64,000 nt of DNA from Inia geoffrensis (Eukaryota; Chordata; Mammalia; Artiodactyla; Iniidae). The notes under the pieces are model-generated. The model saw only the letters and a program-made list of their open reading frames with translations. It was not told the DNA's origin and ran no database searches. The DNA lies in NCBI GenBank assembly GCA_036417435.1, contig CM070918.1, positions 32,433,523-32,497,522 of the forward strand, given 5' to 3'. The position numbers and the translations under genes were made by a program. Positions 11,936-22,471 of this stretch are shown one piece after another; the stretch's first letter is position 1, and the number at the start of each line of letters is the position of its first letter.

Positions 11936-12136
11936 ATCTAGAGCAGAGTTTCTCAACCTTGGCATGATTGACATTTGGGGCAGGATAATTCTTTGTGGTG
12001 AGGGCTGTCCTGTGCACGGTACAATGTGTAGCAGCATCCCTGCCTTCCAGCTGTGACAATCAGAGGTGTCTCCAGACATTGCCAAATGTCCCATGGCAGA
12101 CCAAATGTCCCCAAGTTAAAAACCAGTGACCTAGAA
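11936..12136 (-). mobile_element. MER20 hAT-Charlie non-autonomous DNA transposon with TSD
   Basis: The inner sequence (ggataattctttgtggtgag, gtctccagacattgccaaat) matches MER20 as I recall it. Terminal inverted repeats are readable at both ends (cagagtttctcaacctt at 11944, and ttaaaaaccagtg ending at 12128). The 8 bp flanks atctagag (11936-11943) and acctagaa (12129-12136) match at 6 of 8 positions, as expected for an old hAT TSD. Confidence 0.85.
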
Positions 12137-12722
12137 ACAGCACCACTGCCAGGTTTTCTGTCTGGACGTTCTACGTCTATCCTTAAGCCTCCAAAGTGCC
12201 AATTTTACGTGGACTTCTCAGGCAATAGCTACAAGTTTTCTCTTGCTTGCTGTAAACTACATCGCCCAAAATAAATACATACACACATAAAATAAAGTAG
12301 AATAAAAAGGCAATTGCCCAGAGAAAAACAAAGTTTGTGCTGTAGCCTCACAAAGAAGAAACTCTCTCTCTTTGCTCCAATAAAATCAAGCTAATAGTTT
12401 TATTATACATCCATGTCTCTTTCAGAAGGGAACTGTAGAGTAGAATTAAACAGACAGAACTTGAGTCTCCATGACCAGTTGAAAGAGAACCAAGGTCCGG
12501 AAACAAAGTACATATTAATTTAATTTCCCACCAACCCATTATGGTGGGGCAGGAGGGGAAAAGTTTATGGGAAGGAGAGAGCTACAGTAGACTGTCAGGT
12601 TCTTAGAATCCTCAAGTTGTCCAAGTCAAAATCAGGAAATCTGGCCTTTGTCCTATGCTCAATAAACAGCTCTTATTCTTAACTGAATGAATAACAGCCT
12701 AGTGTGTACAAAGCAGACACTT
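12137..12722. other. Unrecognised sequence
   Basis: No repeat family or convincing frame is recognised. Confidence 0.4.
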
Positions 12723-12984
12723 AGAAATTAGGTGGGTGGGGGCTTCCCTGGTGGCGCAGTGGTTGAGAGTCCGCCTGCCGATGCAGGGGACACAGGTTCG
12801 TGCCCCGGTCCGGGAAGATACCATGTGCCGCGGAGCGGCTGGGCCCGTGAGCCGTGGCCGCTGAGCCTGTGCGTCCGTAGCCTGTGCTCCGCAACTGGAG
12901 AGGCCTCAACAGTGAGAGGCCCGCGTACTGCAAAAAAACCACAAAAAACACAAAAAAACAAGGATATCAGAAATTAGGTGGGTG
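12723..12984 (+). mobile_element. CHR-type SINE with exact 16 bp TSD
   Basis: The head begins at about 12739 and includes a B-box-like ggttcgtgcc. The GC-rich body runs to gcgtactgc, followed by an A-rich tail. The duplication agaaattaggtgggtg is perfect at 12723-12738 and 12969-12984, so this is a comparatively young insertion. Confidence 0.95.
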
Positions 12985-14325
12985 ATGTGCTTTTACCCTT
13001 GAACTGAAGGAGAACCTCAATCAGGCTGAATTTAGTTTAGTTCGTAAACTTCTGAAATGGGCAAAAGACTGGATCTTGGTTACTCTGTAAACCAGAAATT
13101 CAAGTTTGCGACTAGTGTTAGCTTAACACTTCTCTGTCAGAACATACTAGCATTGTCTTTATAGAACGAGATCAGCTTGCAGCCAAATTACACTTCTGGA
13201 ATACGGCAGTGCAAGCCTTTAGCACAAGAAGGTAAACAAAGCGATCTACTCTTTTTCTTTTTCTTTTTCTTTTTCATCTATAACAAATGCACTTTGAGTT
13301 ATCCTACTTAAGTGGGGGGTGGGAAGGCTGAGCGGAGATGAGAGACACATTATTTTGTTTTTGGTGTGCATAACTGGAGGAATTCCTTCAAGCTTGGGGT
13401 GGGAAGCAGGCAGTGAAAGGCCAATGGTTAATTCTTTTGTTTGGTTTTTATTGTGCATGACTAAATGTATTAGACATGTTGGATCACAGAGAATATGCAT
13501 CTGTGAATCACCGCCCTGTTGAATTTGTATGTGTTTTGCCTACTAATATCAGCTGCCCTTTCCAGCTACAAAAGGCCTCCCTACTAACATGATATCTGAA
13601 TTACCTTAATAAAATTAGAGACAGAATGTGCTATGTGAGTCTTCTGCAAGAAACAAGAGATCCTTCCCAACGCCTTTATAAAGATACTGATTTTCTGTGA
13701 TTTGTGCTTTCTTTAAAAACAAAATAGGAAAAGATGAAGAATGGGAAAGTAGGAAGCATTGCACAGAAAAGAGAGTGATGAATATAATAGGTTTTAGAAA
13801 CAATTCTTTATAGCGTCCAACAAACTACAAACAATGCACATTTTTAAAAATTTAATCTTTTCAACAAAAAAACCTCATTAAACGTCTGCTATGTGAATGG
13901 AGTTTGGCTTGACTAGGTCATTTTCCAATATGGTCGCTGGAAAGCTACTGATTTAAAGGACAGACCATTATGTAAATAGATGGGTGGGTTTTTATTCTTT
14001 TGCTGATGGAGTAGTAATAAAGTACTGCACTGGGCTTCTACTAGACACCAGGGGGAGAAGTCTGAACATCGCAAGGTTTTCGTCAGCTTTATTGTCATTC
14101 ATTGGGAGAAGAAAAATGAGATTTACTTAATCACAAAAGTATGACAAATTTCTTTCTTCAAATCTCAAAGTGTTTTTCAGTGAAGATTTTCAATTGAGAG
14201 AGATTATTATTTAGGGGGGACATCCTTGAAAATGTCTTTGCTCCCTGTTTCAAAATCACTCACCAAAAGGATTACTTCAAGCTTTATTGCTATGTCACAA
14301 AGCCAGGTGCTTGGTGTTTAAAACA
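12985..14325. other. Largely unique sequence with a short (CTTTTT)n run
   Basis: A (CTTTTT) array of about four units lies at 13251-13276. The rest resembles no repeat I know. Short open frames (61-84 codons) show no domain features. Confidence 0.4.
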
Positions 14326-14329
14326 AAGG

Positions 14330-14510
14330 TAGTGTGGTCTTCTGGAAAGAACACTGGACCAGGAATAAGAGGTCTGACTGGCACTCCTTCTATATCACCT
14401 TGAATAAGTCACTTTCTTTCTCTATGCCTTGGTTTTCCCATTTGCAAAAGGAGGGCTTTGAGCTAGATTATCTTTAAGGCCCCAATGGCTCAAAGCAATC
14501 TTAAGATTAA
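14330..14510 (+). mobile_element. MIR SINE
   Basis: It reads in the MIR sense direction: gtcttctggaaagaacactg, cctatgccttggttttccc-like core, then atttgcaaaaggagggcttt. Confidence 0.7.
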
Positions 14511-15925
14511 ATGTGTTCCTGCCTGCCAGCCAGATATCACTCTGAGCAAACATATTTGCTCTGCTGAATGGCTGTGTTTCCCCCATACACATAATTGAAG
14601 ATATTTTCTACCTGAAGTTACGATTTCACCACTTACCTACCCAATATCATTTAAGGTCTCCTCCTTCTGCTTTGAAGTTCAAAGAAAGAGAGGACTCCGT
14701 ATAATGAGAACGGCCCCTTTGAAATGTACCCTTCGCAGCTGCAAGCTCAGCGGATCCTGCACTGTACAAAGATGAGGAGGCTATTGTGATGCAGATGTGC
14801 TCCAGACTGCGTCTGCAGCAAGAACATTTCCATGGGTCTTTACTGTATTTCTTCTATTATTCATAGAACACAATGTAAATGAAGCCATAAATTTTACCCC
14901 CCCCCCACTAGATGTAGAAAGAAGATAATGGAAATTGTGAATTATGAATGAATCACTGTTATTGTAATTCCTTAAGGATTCTGATGGAGATGATTAAATT
15001 CATGCAAAGACGCAGATTCTAAACTTTTATGCCTGAGTCCTTAGTCATGCTGCTTGGAATTTCACAAGGAATGGAATAGAGATGATCTTGGTTTTGCATT
15101 TACCTGCCAAATCCTCTCACAGATAATCTACCTAGGCCCGGCCCCATCACCTTATTAAAGATGAATTCATTCCTGTGGGAGGGGAAAGTGTAGCAAAATA
15201 TGTGTGTCTTCCAACTATTCATACACCTTGCTTGGGATCTTAAACACAAAGCAGTTGAAACCTTCAACACTGAGTTCTTAGAATTTATTTTCTCCTTTAG
15301 AAAACCAGAGGGAGAAAGAACAAAATAAGTATCCTTCTTTACAAAATGACCCAGCAACATAAAGTCAAGGATGCAGATTTTTTTTTTCCTTCTAAATTTG
15401 TTTTGATAACAGGAATTCTGGTCAGCAATTATTCTCTCAACCCTGGTACACAATTCTTCTCAATAATAACAGTGGACCATGAGATTCAGAAGCTGTTCTG
15501 GTTTTGATAGTGATAGAAAGTGATTAGAAGTACTTCACTGATCTGAGACAAAGCCTCCAGAAAATTTCAACCTTAATCCACTTTAGTCTTGCGCCAGGCT
15601 TTTAGAAGGTTATAGCCCCCCAAATGAGATTTGAGATGATATTTAACAGTTCAAGTGTCATTCCGGAAAGAGTTCTCTTTTGCAGAACCCCAAAATAGAT
15701 TTTTGACATTTTTATGCTACCGAATATGCATGAATTGATAAAGATATAGGCACATGCAAGCTTCTGTTCAGTAGCTGCTTTCAACTCTCAAACACAAAAT
15801 AATTTAAATTTTAGAATATATGCGATTATGCACGGTGTAAAAGGTACCAGTGGAGATTCTCCATAAAAGATGCTAATATTCACCAAAATGTAGTAGATGC
15901 AAGATGAGCTAAGAGTTCTTGGGCA
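14511..15925. other. Apparently unique sequence
   Basis: This is the longest stretch here without a recognised repeat. It contains a C-run near 14899 and a 117-codon minus-strand open frame (15100-15453) without domain features. Conserved regulatory DNA is possible but cannot be judged without alignment. Confidence 0.4.
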
Positions 15926-15929
15926 GCCA

Positions 15930-16025
15930 AGAACCCCTCCCTGATCCTCAATATCCTTATTTGCAAAATGAAAAATTTGGATTAGATGGTGTCTAAGGTA
16001 CTTTCCAGCTTTAACTTTCTCACTT
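15930..16025 (+). mobile_element. MIR SINE core fragment
   Basis: Short MIR-like core: tccttatttgcaaaatgaaa, then aaggtactttccagcttta. Confidence 0.5.
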
Positions 16026-16029
16026 CTTG

Positions 16030-16960
16030 AATAGAAAGCAAATTGAGATGCAAATGTTCTTACTTTATGGGGCCTGGGCTAAGAGGTATATGAACGGCAT
16101 AGACTCCATCCTCCGTCTTGAGGACTTAGGAGTGTCCTGAAAGTCTTGAATGGGGGTTGTCTACATACAGCCAAGTTTGGGGTCAAAAAAAATGTCACTG
16201 CTGCTACTAGCCAAGAGGAATCTTTGCCAGTTGCCAAATGTAAGGACAACTAACGATCTGAGGCCACGATTCCCCCAGATCCTAGGTGCTGCACCCATGG
16301 TGCTTGCTTGAATGGCTTTGGAGCCCAGACAGTGCCTTAAAGAAACTCCTACCTGGTCAATATGGGCCCTTCAGCTCTGCTTCCTTCAACCCAGGACCCA
16401 TTCACACCTCTCCTTCCTTGTGGGCCCTCCTGACAACTTCAGGGCATCAGTCAGTATCCAGTCAGGAAAACAGAACTTACACCACACTGAAGGCATTTAA
16501 AGCAGAGAACAAGTTACAAAGGATAGAAAAACTCCAGGGCCATCAGGAGACAACCAGTCAACCTGTAAAGCTACAGGGACAAAGGGACAAAAGGAGGAGC
16601 CCAGATGCTGTTGGAATCAGGGGTGACACCTGCTGGGCATTAGAACCTTAGAGATGACGCAGCTGCTGTCAGGGATGCCACCAGAGCAGAGAGAAAAGAC
16701 GAAGAAATGTCCTGATGTCTCCCTCCTCTCACGCGCCCACCACAATGTCTGTGCCACACCCTGGAAAAACCAGATGAGTAGAAGGGCCTGGGAGCAGCGT
16801 CTGCAGGGGTCAACCTTGACTTGCAAAGCAGAGCAGCAGGAAGGCGAGAAACGGGTCTCAGAGCAAGCCCACCATGACCCGCACACCTGGGAAACCTTTT
16901 CTCCCATTAGAAGCCAGAAGTTTTCCTCTGATGCAACTCATATCCTTCCTGCTCCTCTGA
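16030..16960. repeat. Mixed sequence with a possible old repeat
   Basis: 16445-16700 begins like the unnamed family at 7738 (cagtatccagtcaggaaaac). Overlapping open frames of 96-128 codons (16286-17040) have no domain content. The largest runs into the L1 3'UTR, which argues against a gene. Confidence 0.35.
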
Positions 16961-16974
16961 GGCCTAAGGCTTTT

Positions 16975-17336
16975 TTTTTTTTTAACATCTTTATTACAGC
17001 ATCATTGCTTTACAGTATTGTGTTAATTTCTGCTGTATAACAAAGTGAATCAGCTATACGCATACGTATATCCCCATATACCCTCCATCTTGAGTCTCCC
17101 TCCCACCCTCCCTATCCCACCCCTCTAGGTGGTCACAAAGCACCGAGTTGATCTCCCTGTGCCATGCGGCTGCTTCCCGCTAGTTATCTATTTTACATTT
17201 GGTGGTGTATATATGTACATGCCACTCTCTCACTTTGTCAAAGCTTACCCTTCCCCCTCCCCGTGTCCGCAAGTCCACCTCTACGCTTGTGTCTTTATTC
17301 CTATCCTGCCCCTAGGTTCAACAGAACCATTTTTTT
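16975..17336 (-). other. LINE-1 3'UTR and polyA
   Basis: This is a short 3'UTR between the ORF2 stop and the polyA run, read on the minus strand. The same 3'UTR type recurs in the truncated copies at 27.75 kb and 54.5 kb. Confidence 0.85.
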
Positions 17337-18155
17337 TTAGATTCCACAGATATGTGTTAGCATACAGTATTTGTTTTTCTCTTTCTGACTTACTTCACTT
17401 TGTATGACAGACTCTAGGTCCATCCACCTCACTGCAAATAACTCAATTTCATTTCTTTTTATGGCTGAGTAATATTCTATTGTATATATGAGCAACATCT
17501 TCTTTATCCATTCATCTGTCGATAGACACTTAGGTTGTTTCCATGTCCTGGCTATTGTAAATAGAGCTGCAGAGAACATTGTGGAACATGACGCTTTTGG
17601 AATTATGGTTTTCTCAGGGTATATGCCCTGTAGTGGGATTGCTGGGTCATATGGTAGTTCTATTTTTAGTTTTCTAAGGAACCTCCATACTGTTCTCCAT
17701 AGTGGCTGTATCAATTTACATTCCCACCAACACTGCAAGAGAGTTCCCTTTTCTCCACACCCTCTCCAGCACATATTGTTTGTAGATTTTTTGATAATGG
17801 CCATTCTGACAGGTGTGAGGTGATACCTCATTGTAGTTTTGATTTGCATTTCTCTAATGATTAATGATGTTGAGCATTCTTTCATGTGTTTGTTGGCAGT
17901 CTGTATATCTTCTTTGGAGAAATGTCTATTTAGGTCTTCTGCCCATTTCTGGATTGGGTTGTTTGCTTTTTTGATATTGAGCTGCATGAGCTGCTTGTAT
18001 ATGTTGGAGATTAACCCTTTGCCAGTTGCTTCATTAGCAAATATTTTCTCCCATTCTGAGGGTTGTCTTTTCGTGTTGTTGATGGTTTCCTTTGCTGTGC
18101 AAAAGCTTTTAAGTTTCATTAGGTCCCATTTGTTTATTTTTGTTTTTATTTCCAT
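17337..18155 (-). pseudogene. LINE-1 ORF2 C-terminal part
   Basis: A 272-codon open frame corresponds to the C-terminal third of ORF2, ending LTHICGI. It holds the cysteine-rich segment [18 protein letters not shown]. In the L1 family this motif is normally Cys-x3-Cys-x7-His-x4-Cys. Here the histidine position is Gln (codon at 17733-17735). The C-terminal domain binds RNA and is needed for retrotransposition, so the change is probably damaging. Further ORF2 sequence upstream (18.2-19.3 kb) lies in other frames. Confidence 0.88.
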
Positions 18156-19462
18156 TTCTCTAGGAGGTGGGTCAAAAAGGATCTTGCTGTGATTTATGTC
18201 ATAGAGTGTTCTGCCTATGTTTTCCTCTCAGAGTTTTATAGTGTCTGGCCTTACATTTAGGTCTTTAATCCATTTTGAGTTTATTTTTGTGTATGGTGTT
18301 AGGGAGCGTTCTAATTCCATTCTTTTACATGTAGCTGTCCAGTTTTCCCAGCACCACTTATTGAAGAGGCTGTCTTTTCTCCATTATATAGTCTTGCCTC
18401 CTTTATCAAAGGTAAGGTTACATATGTTCATCGGTTTCTCCCTGGGCTTTCTATCCTGTTCCATTGATCTATATTTCTGTTTTTGTGCCAGCACCATACT
18501 GTCTTGATTACTGTAGCTTTGTAGTATAATCTGAATTCAGGGAGCCTGATTCCTCTATCTCCGTTTTTCTTTCTCAAGATTGCTTTGGCTATTCAGGGTC
18601 TTTTGTGTTTCCATACAAATTGTGAAATTTTTTGTTCTAGTTCTGTGAAAAATGCCAGTGGTAGTTTGATAAGGATTGCACTGAATCTGTAGATTGCTTT
18701 GGGTAGTATCGTCATTTTCACAATGTTGATTCTTCCAATCCAAGAACATAATATATCTCTCCATTGGTTTGTATCATCGTTAATTTCCTTCATCAGTGTC
18801 TTATACTTTCTGCATACAGGTCTTTTGTCTCCTTAGGTAGGTTTATTCTGAGGGATTTTATTCTTTTTGTTGCAATGGTAAATGAGAGTTTTCCTTAATT
18901 TCTCTTTCAGATTTTTCATCATTAGTGTATAGGAATGCAAGAGATTTCTGTGCATTAATTTTGTATCATGCTACTTTACCAAATTCATTGATTAGCTCTA
19001 GTAGTTTTCTGGTAGCATCTTTAGGATTCTCTACGTATAGTATCATCTCATCTGCAAACAGTGACTTCTTCTTTTCAGTTTTGGATTCCTTTTATTTCTT
19101 TTTCTGGTCTGATTGCTGGTCTGATCCCAAAACTATGTTGAATAATAGTGGTGAGAGTGGACAACCTTGTCTTGTTCCTGTTCTTAGAGGAAATGGTTTC
19201 AGTTTTTCCCCATTGAGAATAATGCTGGATGTGGGTTTTCATATATGGTCTTTATTATGTTGAGGTAGGTTCCCTCTATGCCTACTTTCTGGAGAGTTTT
19301 TTAAGTAAATGGGTGTTGAATTTTGTCAAAAGCTTTTTCTACATCTGTTGAGATTATCATCAGGTTTCTATCCTTCAATTTGTTAATATCGTGTATCACA
19401 TTGATTGATTTACATATATTAAAGAATCCTTGCATTCCTGGGATAAACCCCACCAGATCAGG
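18156..19462 (-). pseudogene. LINE-1 ORF2 RT palm/thumb region, frame-broken
   Basis: The minus-strand translation shows the reverse-transcriptase core spread over several frames. The segment [16 protein letters not shown] lies near 19301-19360. The catalytic box at 19041-19064 reads SLFADEMI rather than the FADD-type box of the family, so the second aspartate is Glu (codon at 19047-19049). Fragments around 18555-18793 ([21 protein letters not shown]) come from the thumb region. Stops and frameshifts exclude function. Confidence 0.85.
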
Positions 19463-19589
19463 CTGTATGATCCTTTTTTCCGCAGCATGTGGGATCCTCC
19501 CAGACCGGGGCACAAACCCGTGTCCCCTGCATCGGCAGGCAGACTCTCAACCACTGCCCCACCAGGGAAGCCCCCTGTATAATCCTTTT
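19463..19589 (-). mobile_element. 5' head of a CHR-type SINE nested in LINE-1 ORF2, with TSD
   Basis: Only about 95 bp of the tRNA-like head are present (19480-19574), ending in ccgcagcatgtgggatcc on the plus strand, without the GC-rich body. The flanking repeats ctgtatgatcctttttt (19463-19479) and ctgtataatcctttt (19575-19589) mark the insertion. It disrupts the RT domain and post-dates the host L1. Confidence 0.9.
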
Positions 19590-19604
19590 AATATGCTGTT
19601 GGAT

Positions 19605-20201
19605 TCAGTTTGCTAGTATTTTGTTGAGGATTTTTGCGTTTTTGTTCATCAGAGATATTGGCCTGTAGTTTTCTTTTTTTGTGACATCTTTGTCTGGTTT
19701 TGGTATCAGGGTGATGGTGGCCTCGTAGAATGAGTTTGGGAGTGTTCCTCCCTCTGTTATATTTTGGAAGAGTTTGAGAAGGATAAGTGTTAGCTCTTCT
19801 CTAAATGTTTGATAGAATTCGCCTGTGAAGCCATCTGGTCCTGTGCTTTTGTTTGTTGGAAGATTTTTAATCACAGTTTCAATTTCTGTGCTTGTGATTG
19901 GTCTGTTTATGTATTCTATTTCTTCCTGGTTCAGTCCTGGAAGGTTGTGCTTTTCTAAGAATTTGTCTATTTCTTCCAGGTTGTCCAGTTTATTGGCATA
20001 GAGTTTCTTGTAGTAATCTCTCATGATCCTTTGTATTTCTGTAGTGTCAGTTGTTACTTGCCCTTTTTCATTTCTAATTCTGTTGATTTGAGTCTTCTCC
20101 CTTTTTTTCCTGGTGTCTCTGGCTAATGGTTTATCAATTTTGTTTGTCTTCTCAAAGAACCAGACTTTAGATTTATTGATCTCTGCTATTATTTCCTTCA
20201 T
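19605..20201 (-). pseudogene. LINE-1 ORF2 linker and N-terminal RT domain
   Basis: A 198-codon open frame covers the region between the endonuclease and RT plus the first RT motifs. Visible family landmarks are [18 protein letters not shown] and [12 protein letters not shown], then [10 protein letters not shown]. It reaches the nested SINE's left edge, after which RT continues in another frame. Confidence 0.9.
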
Positions 20202-20344
20202 TTCTTTTTCATTTATTTCTGATCTGATATTTATGATTTCTTTCCTTCTGCAAACTTTTGGTTTCTTTGTTCACCTTTCTCTAATTGTTTTAGCTTTAAA
20301 GTTAGGTTGTTTTTTTGAGATTGTTCTTGTTTCTTGAGGTAGGC

Positions 20345-21250
20345 TCATATAGCTATCAACTTCCCTCTTAGAACTGTTTTTGCTGCATCCCATAGGTTTA
20401 GGGTCATCATATTTTCATTGTCATTTGTTTCTAGGTATTTTTTGATTTCCTCTTCTATTTCTTCAGTGATCTCTTGGTTATTTAGTAGTGTACTTTTTAA
20501 CCTCCATGTGTTTGTATTTTTTACAGTTTTTTTCCTGTAATTGATATCTAGTCTCATAGCGTTGTGGTCGGAAAAGATACTTGATATGATTTCAATTTTC
20601 TTAAATTTACCAAGGCTTGATTTGTGACCCAAGATATGGTCTATCCTAGAGAATGTTCCATGAGCACTTAAGAAGAGAGTGTATTCTGTTGCTTTTGAAT
20701 GAAAGGTCCTATAAATATCAATTAAGTCCATCTTATCTGATGTGTCATTTAAAGCTTGTGTTTCCTTATTTATTTTCATTTTCGATGATCTGTCCATTGA
20801 TGAAAGTGGGCTGTTAAACTCTCCTACTATGATCGTGTTACTGTCAATTTCCCCTTTTATGGCTGTTAGCATTTGCCTTATGTATTGAGGTGTTCCTATG
20901 TTGGGTGCATAAATATCTACAATTGTTATATCTTCTTCTTGGATTAATCCCTTGATCATTATATCATGTCCTTCTTTGTCTCTTGCAATAGTCTTTATTT
21001 TAAAGTCTATTTTGTCTGATACGAGAATTGCTACTCCAGCTTTCTTTTGATTTCCATTTCCATGGAATATCTTTTTCCATTCCCTCACTTTCAGTTTGTA
21101 TGTGTCCCTAGGTCTGGAGTGCATCTCTTGTAGACTGCGTATATATGGGTCTTGCTTTTGTATACATTCAGCCAGTCTTTGTCTTTTGGGTGGAACATTT
21201 AATCCATTTACATTTAAGGTAATTATCGATATGTATGTTCCTATTACCAT
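20345..21250 (-). pseudogene. LINE-1 ORF2 endonuclease domain
   Basis: A 301-codon frame starts MVIGTYISIITLNVNGLN, the usual ORF2 start. It is an APE-like endonuclease, which nicks target DNA for target-primed reverse transcription. Landmarks are LNVNGLN, the metal-binding Glu in SLQEMHS, SRIDHILGH and the C-terminal FSDHNAM. The usual GDFN motif reads GEFN (Glu codon at 20819-20821), replacing a catalytic Asp. The frame ends at a TGA just after LIAI (about 20345), so the ORF is also truncated. Confidence 0.92.
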
Positions 21251-21364
21251 TTTCTTAATTGTTTGGGGTTTGTTTTTGTAGGTCTTTTCCTTCTCTTGTG
21301 TTTCCTGCCTAGAGAAGTTCCTTTAGCATTTGTTGTAAAGCTGGTTTGGTGGTGCTGAATTCTC

Positions 21365-22471
21365 TTAGTTTTTGCTTGTCTGTAAATGTTTTAATTTCTC
21401 CATCGAATCTGAATGAGATCCTTGCTGGGTAAGGTAATCTTGGTTGTAGGTTTTCCCCCTCCTCACTTTAAATATGTCCTGCCACTCCCTTCTGTCTTGC
21501 AGAGTTTCTGCTGAAAAATCAGCTGTTAACCTTATGGGGATTCCCTTGTATGTTATTTGTTGCTTTTCCATTGTTGCTTTTAATATTTTTTCTTTGTATT
21601 TAATTTTTGATAGTTTGATTAATGTATGTCTTGGCATGTTTCTCTTTGGGTTTATCCTGTATGGTACTCTCTGTTCTTCCTGGACTTGATTGACTATTTC
21701 CTTTCCCATGTTAGGGAAGTTTTCAACTATAATCTCTTCAAATATTTTCTCAGATCCTTTCTTTTTCTCTTCTTCTGGGACCCCTATAATTTGAATACTG
21801 GTGTTTTTAATGTTATCCCTGAGGTCTCTGAGACTATCCTCAATCCTTTTCATTCTTTTTTCTTTATCCTGCTTCCTGGCAGTTATTTTCACCTTTTTAT
21901 CTTCCAGGTCACTTATCCATTCTTCTCCCTCAGTTATTCTGTTATTGATTCCTTCTAGAGTATTTTTAATTTCAGTAATTGTGTTGTTCATCACTGATTG
22001 TTTGCTCTTTAGTCCTTCTAGATCCTTGTTAAATGTTTCTTGTATTTTCTCCATTCTGTTTCCAAGATTTTGGATCAACTGTACTATCATTACTCTGAAT
22101 TCTTTTTCAGGTAGGTTGCCTATTTCATCTTCATTTATCTGGTTCTTTAGGTCTTCACCTTGTTCCTTTGTCTGTAACATAGTTTTTTGTAATTTCAGGG
22201 TTGTTTTTTTTTTTTTTTTTGATGGATGGTACTGTATTCCTGTCTTACTGGTTGTTTGGCCTGACACGTCCAGCACTGGAGTTTGCAGGCAGTTGGATAG
22301 AGCTGGGTCTTGGTGCTGAGATGAGGACCTCCAGGAGGCCTCAGTCCAATTGATATTCCCTGAGGTCTGAGGTTCTCTGTTTGTCCAACAGTTTGGACTC
22401 AGAGGTCCCACCACAGGAACTTGGTCCTGACTTCCAGCCTGGGACCCAAGATCCTGCAAGCTTTGTGGCAT
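21365..22471 (-). pseudogene. LINE-1 ORF1, N-terminally extended and C-terminally frameshifted
   Basis: A 368-codon frame encodes the RNA-binding ORF1 protein of the L1 particle. A coiled-coil region (GNRMEKIQETFNKDLEGLK) is followed by the RRM segment (TSIQIIGVPEEE) and the C-terminal domain (RRNMPRHTLIKLSK-like). The first 85 or so residues look like translated leader sequence joined through a Lys run encoded by the A-tract near 22203-22220. The normal start would lie about there. After DIFKV the frame slips and the last 32 residues differ from the family. The expected end (plus-strand 21310-21450) is in another frame. ORF1 function is doubtful. Confidence 0.88.

Noticed and set aside
12739..12960. 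tRNA gene call from the SINE heads
   Set aside because: A/B-box motifs are present, but a cloverleaf with anticodon is not maintained; these are tRNA-derived SINEs.
15100..15453. 117-codon minus-strand frame in unique DNA as a possible exon
   Set aside because: No recognisable domain or codon signal can be claimed without comparative data.
16654..17040. 128-codon plus-strand frame
   Set aside because: It runs into the L1 3' T-run and 3'UTR, has no domain and no supporting structure.
21801..22319. 172-codon plus-strand frame
   Set aside because: It is antisense to L1 ORF1.
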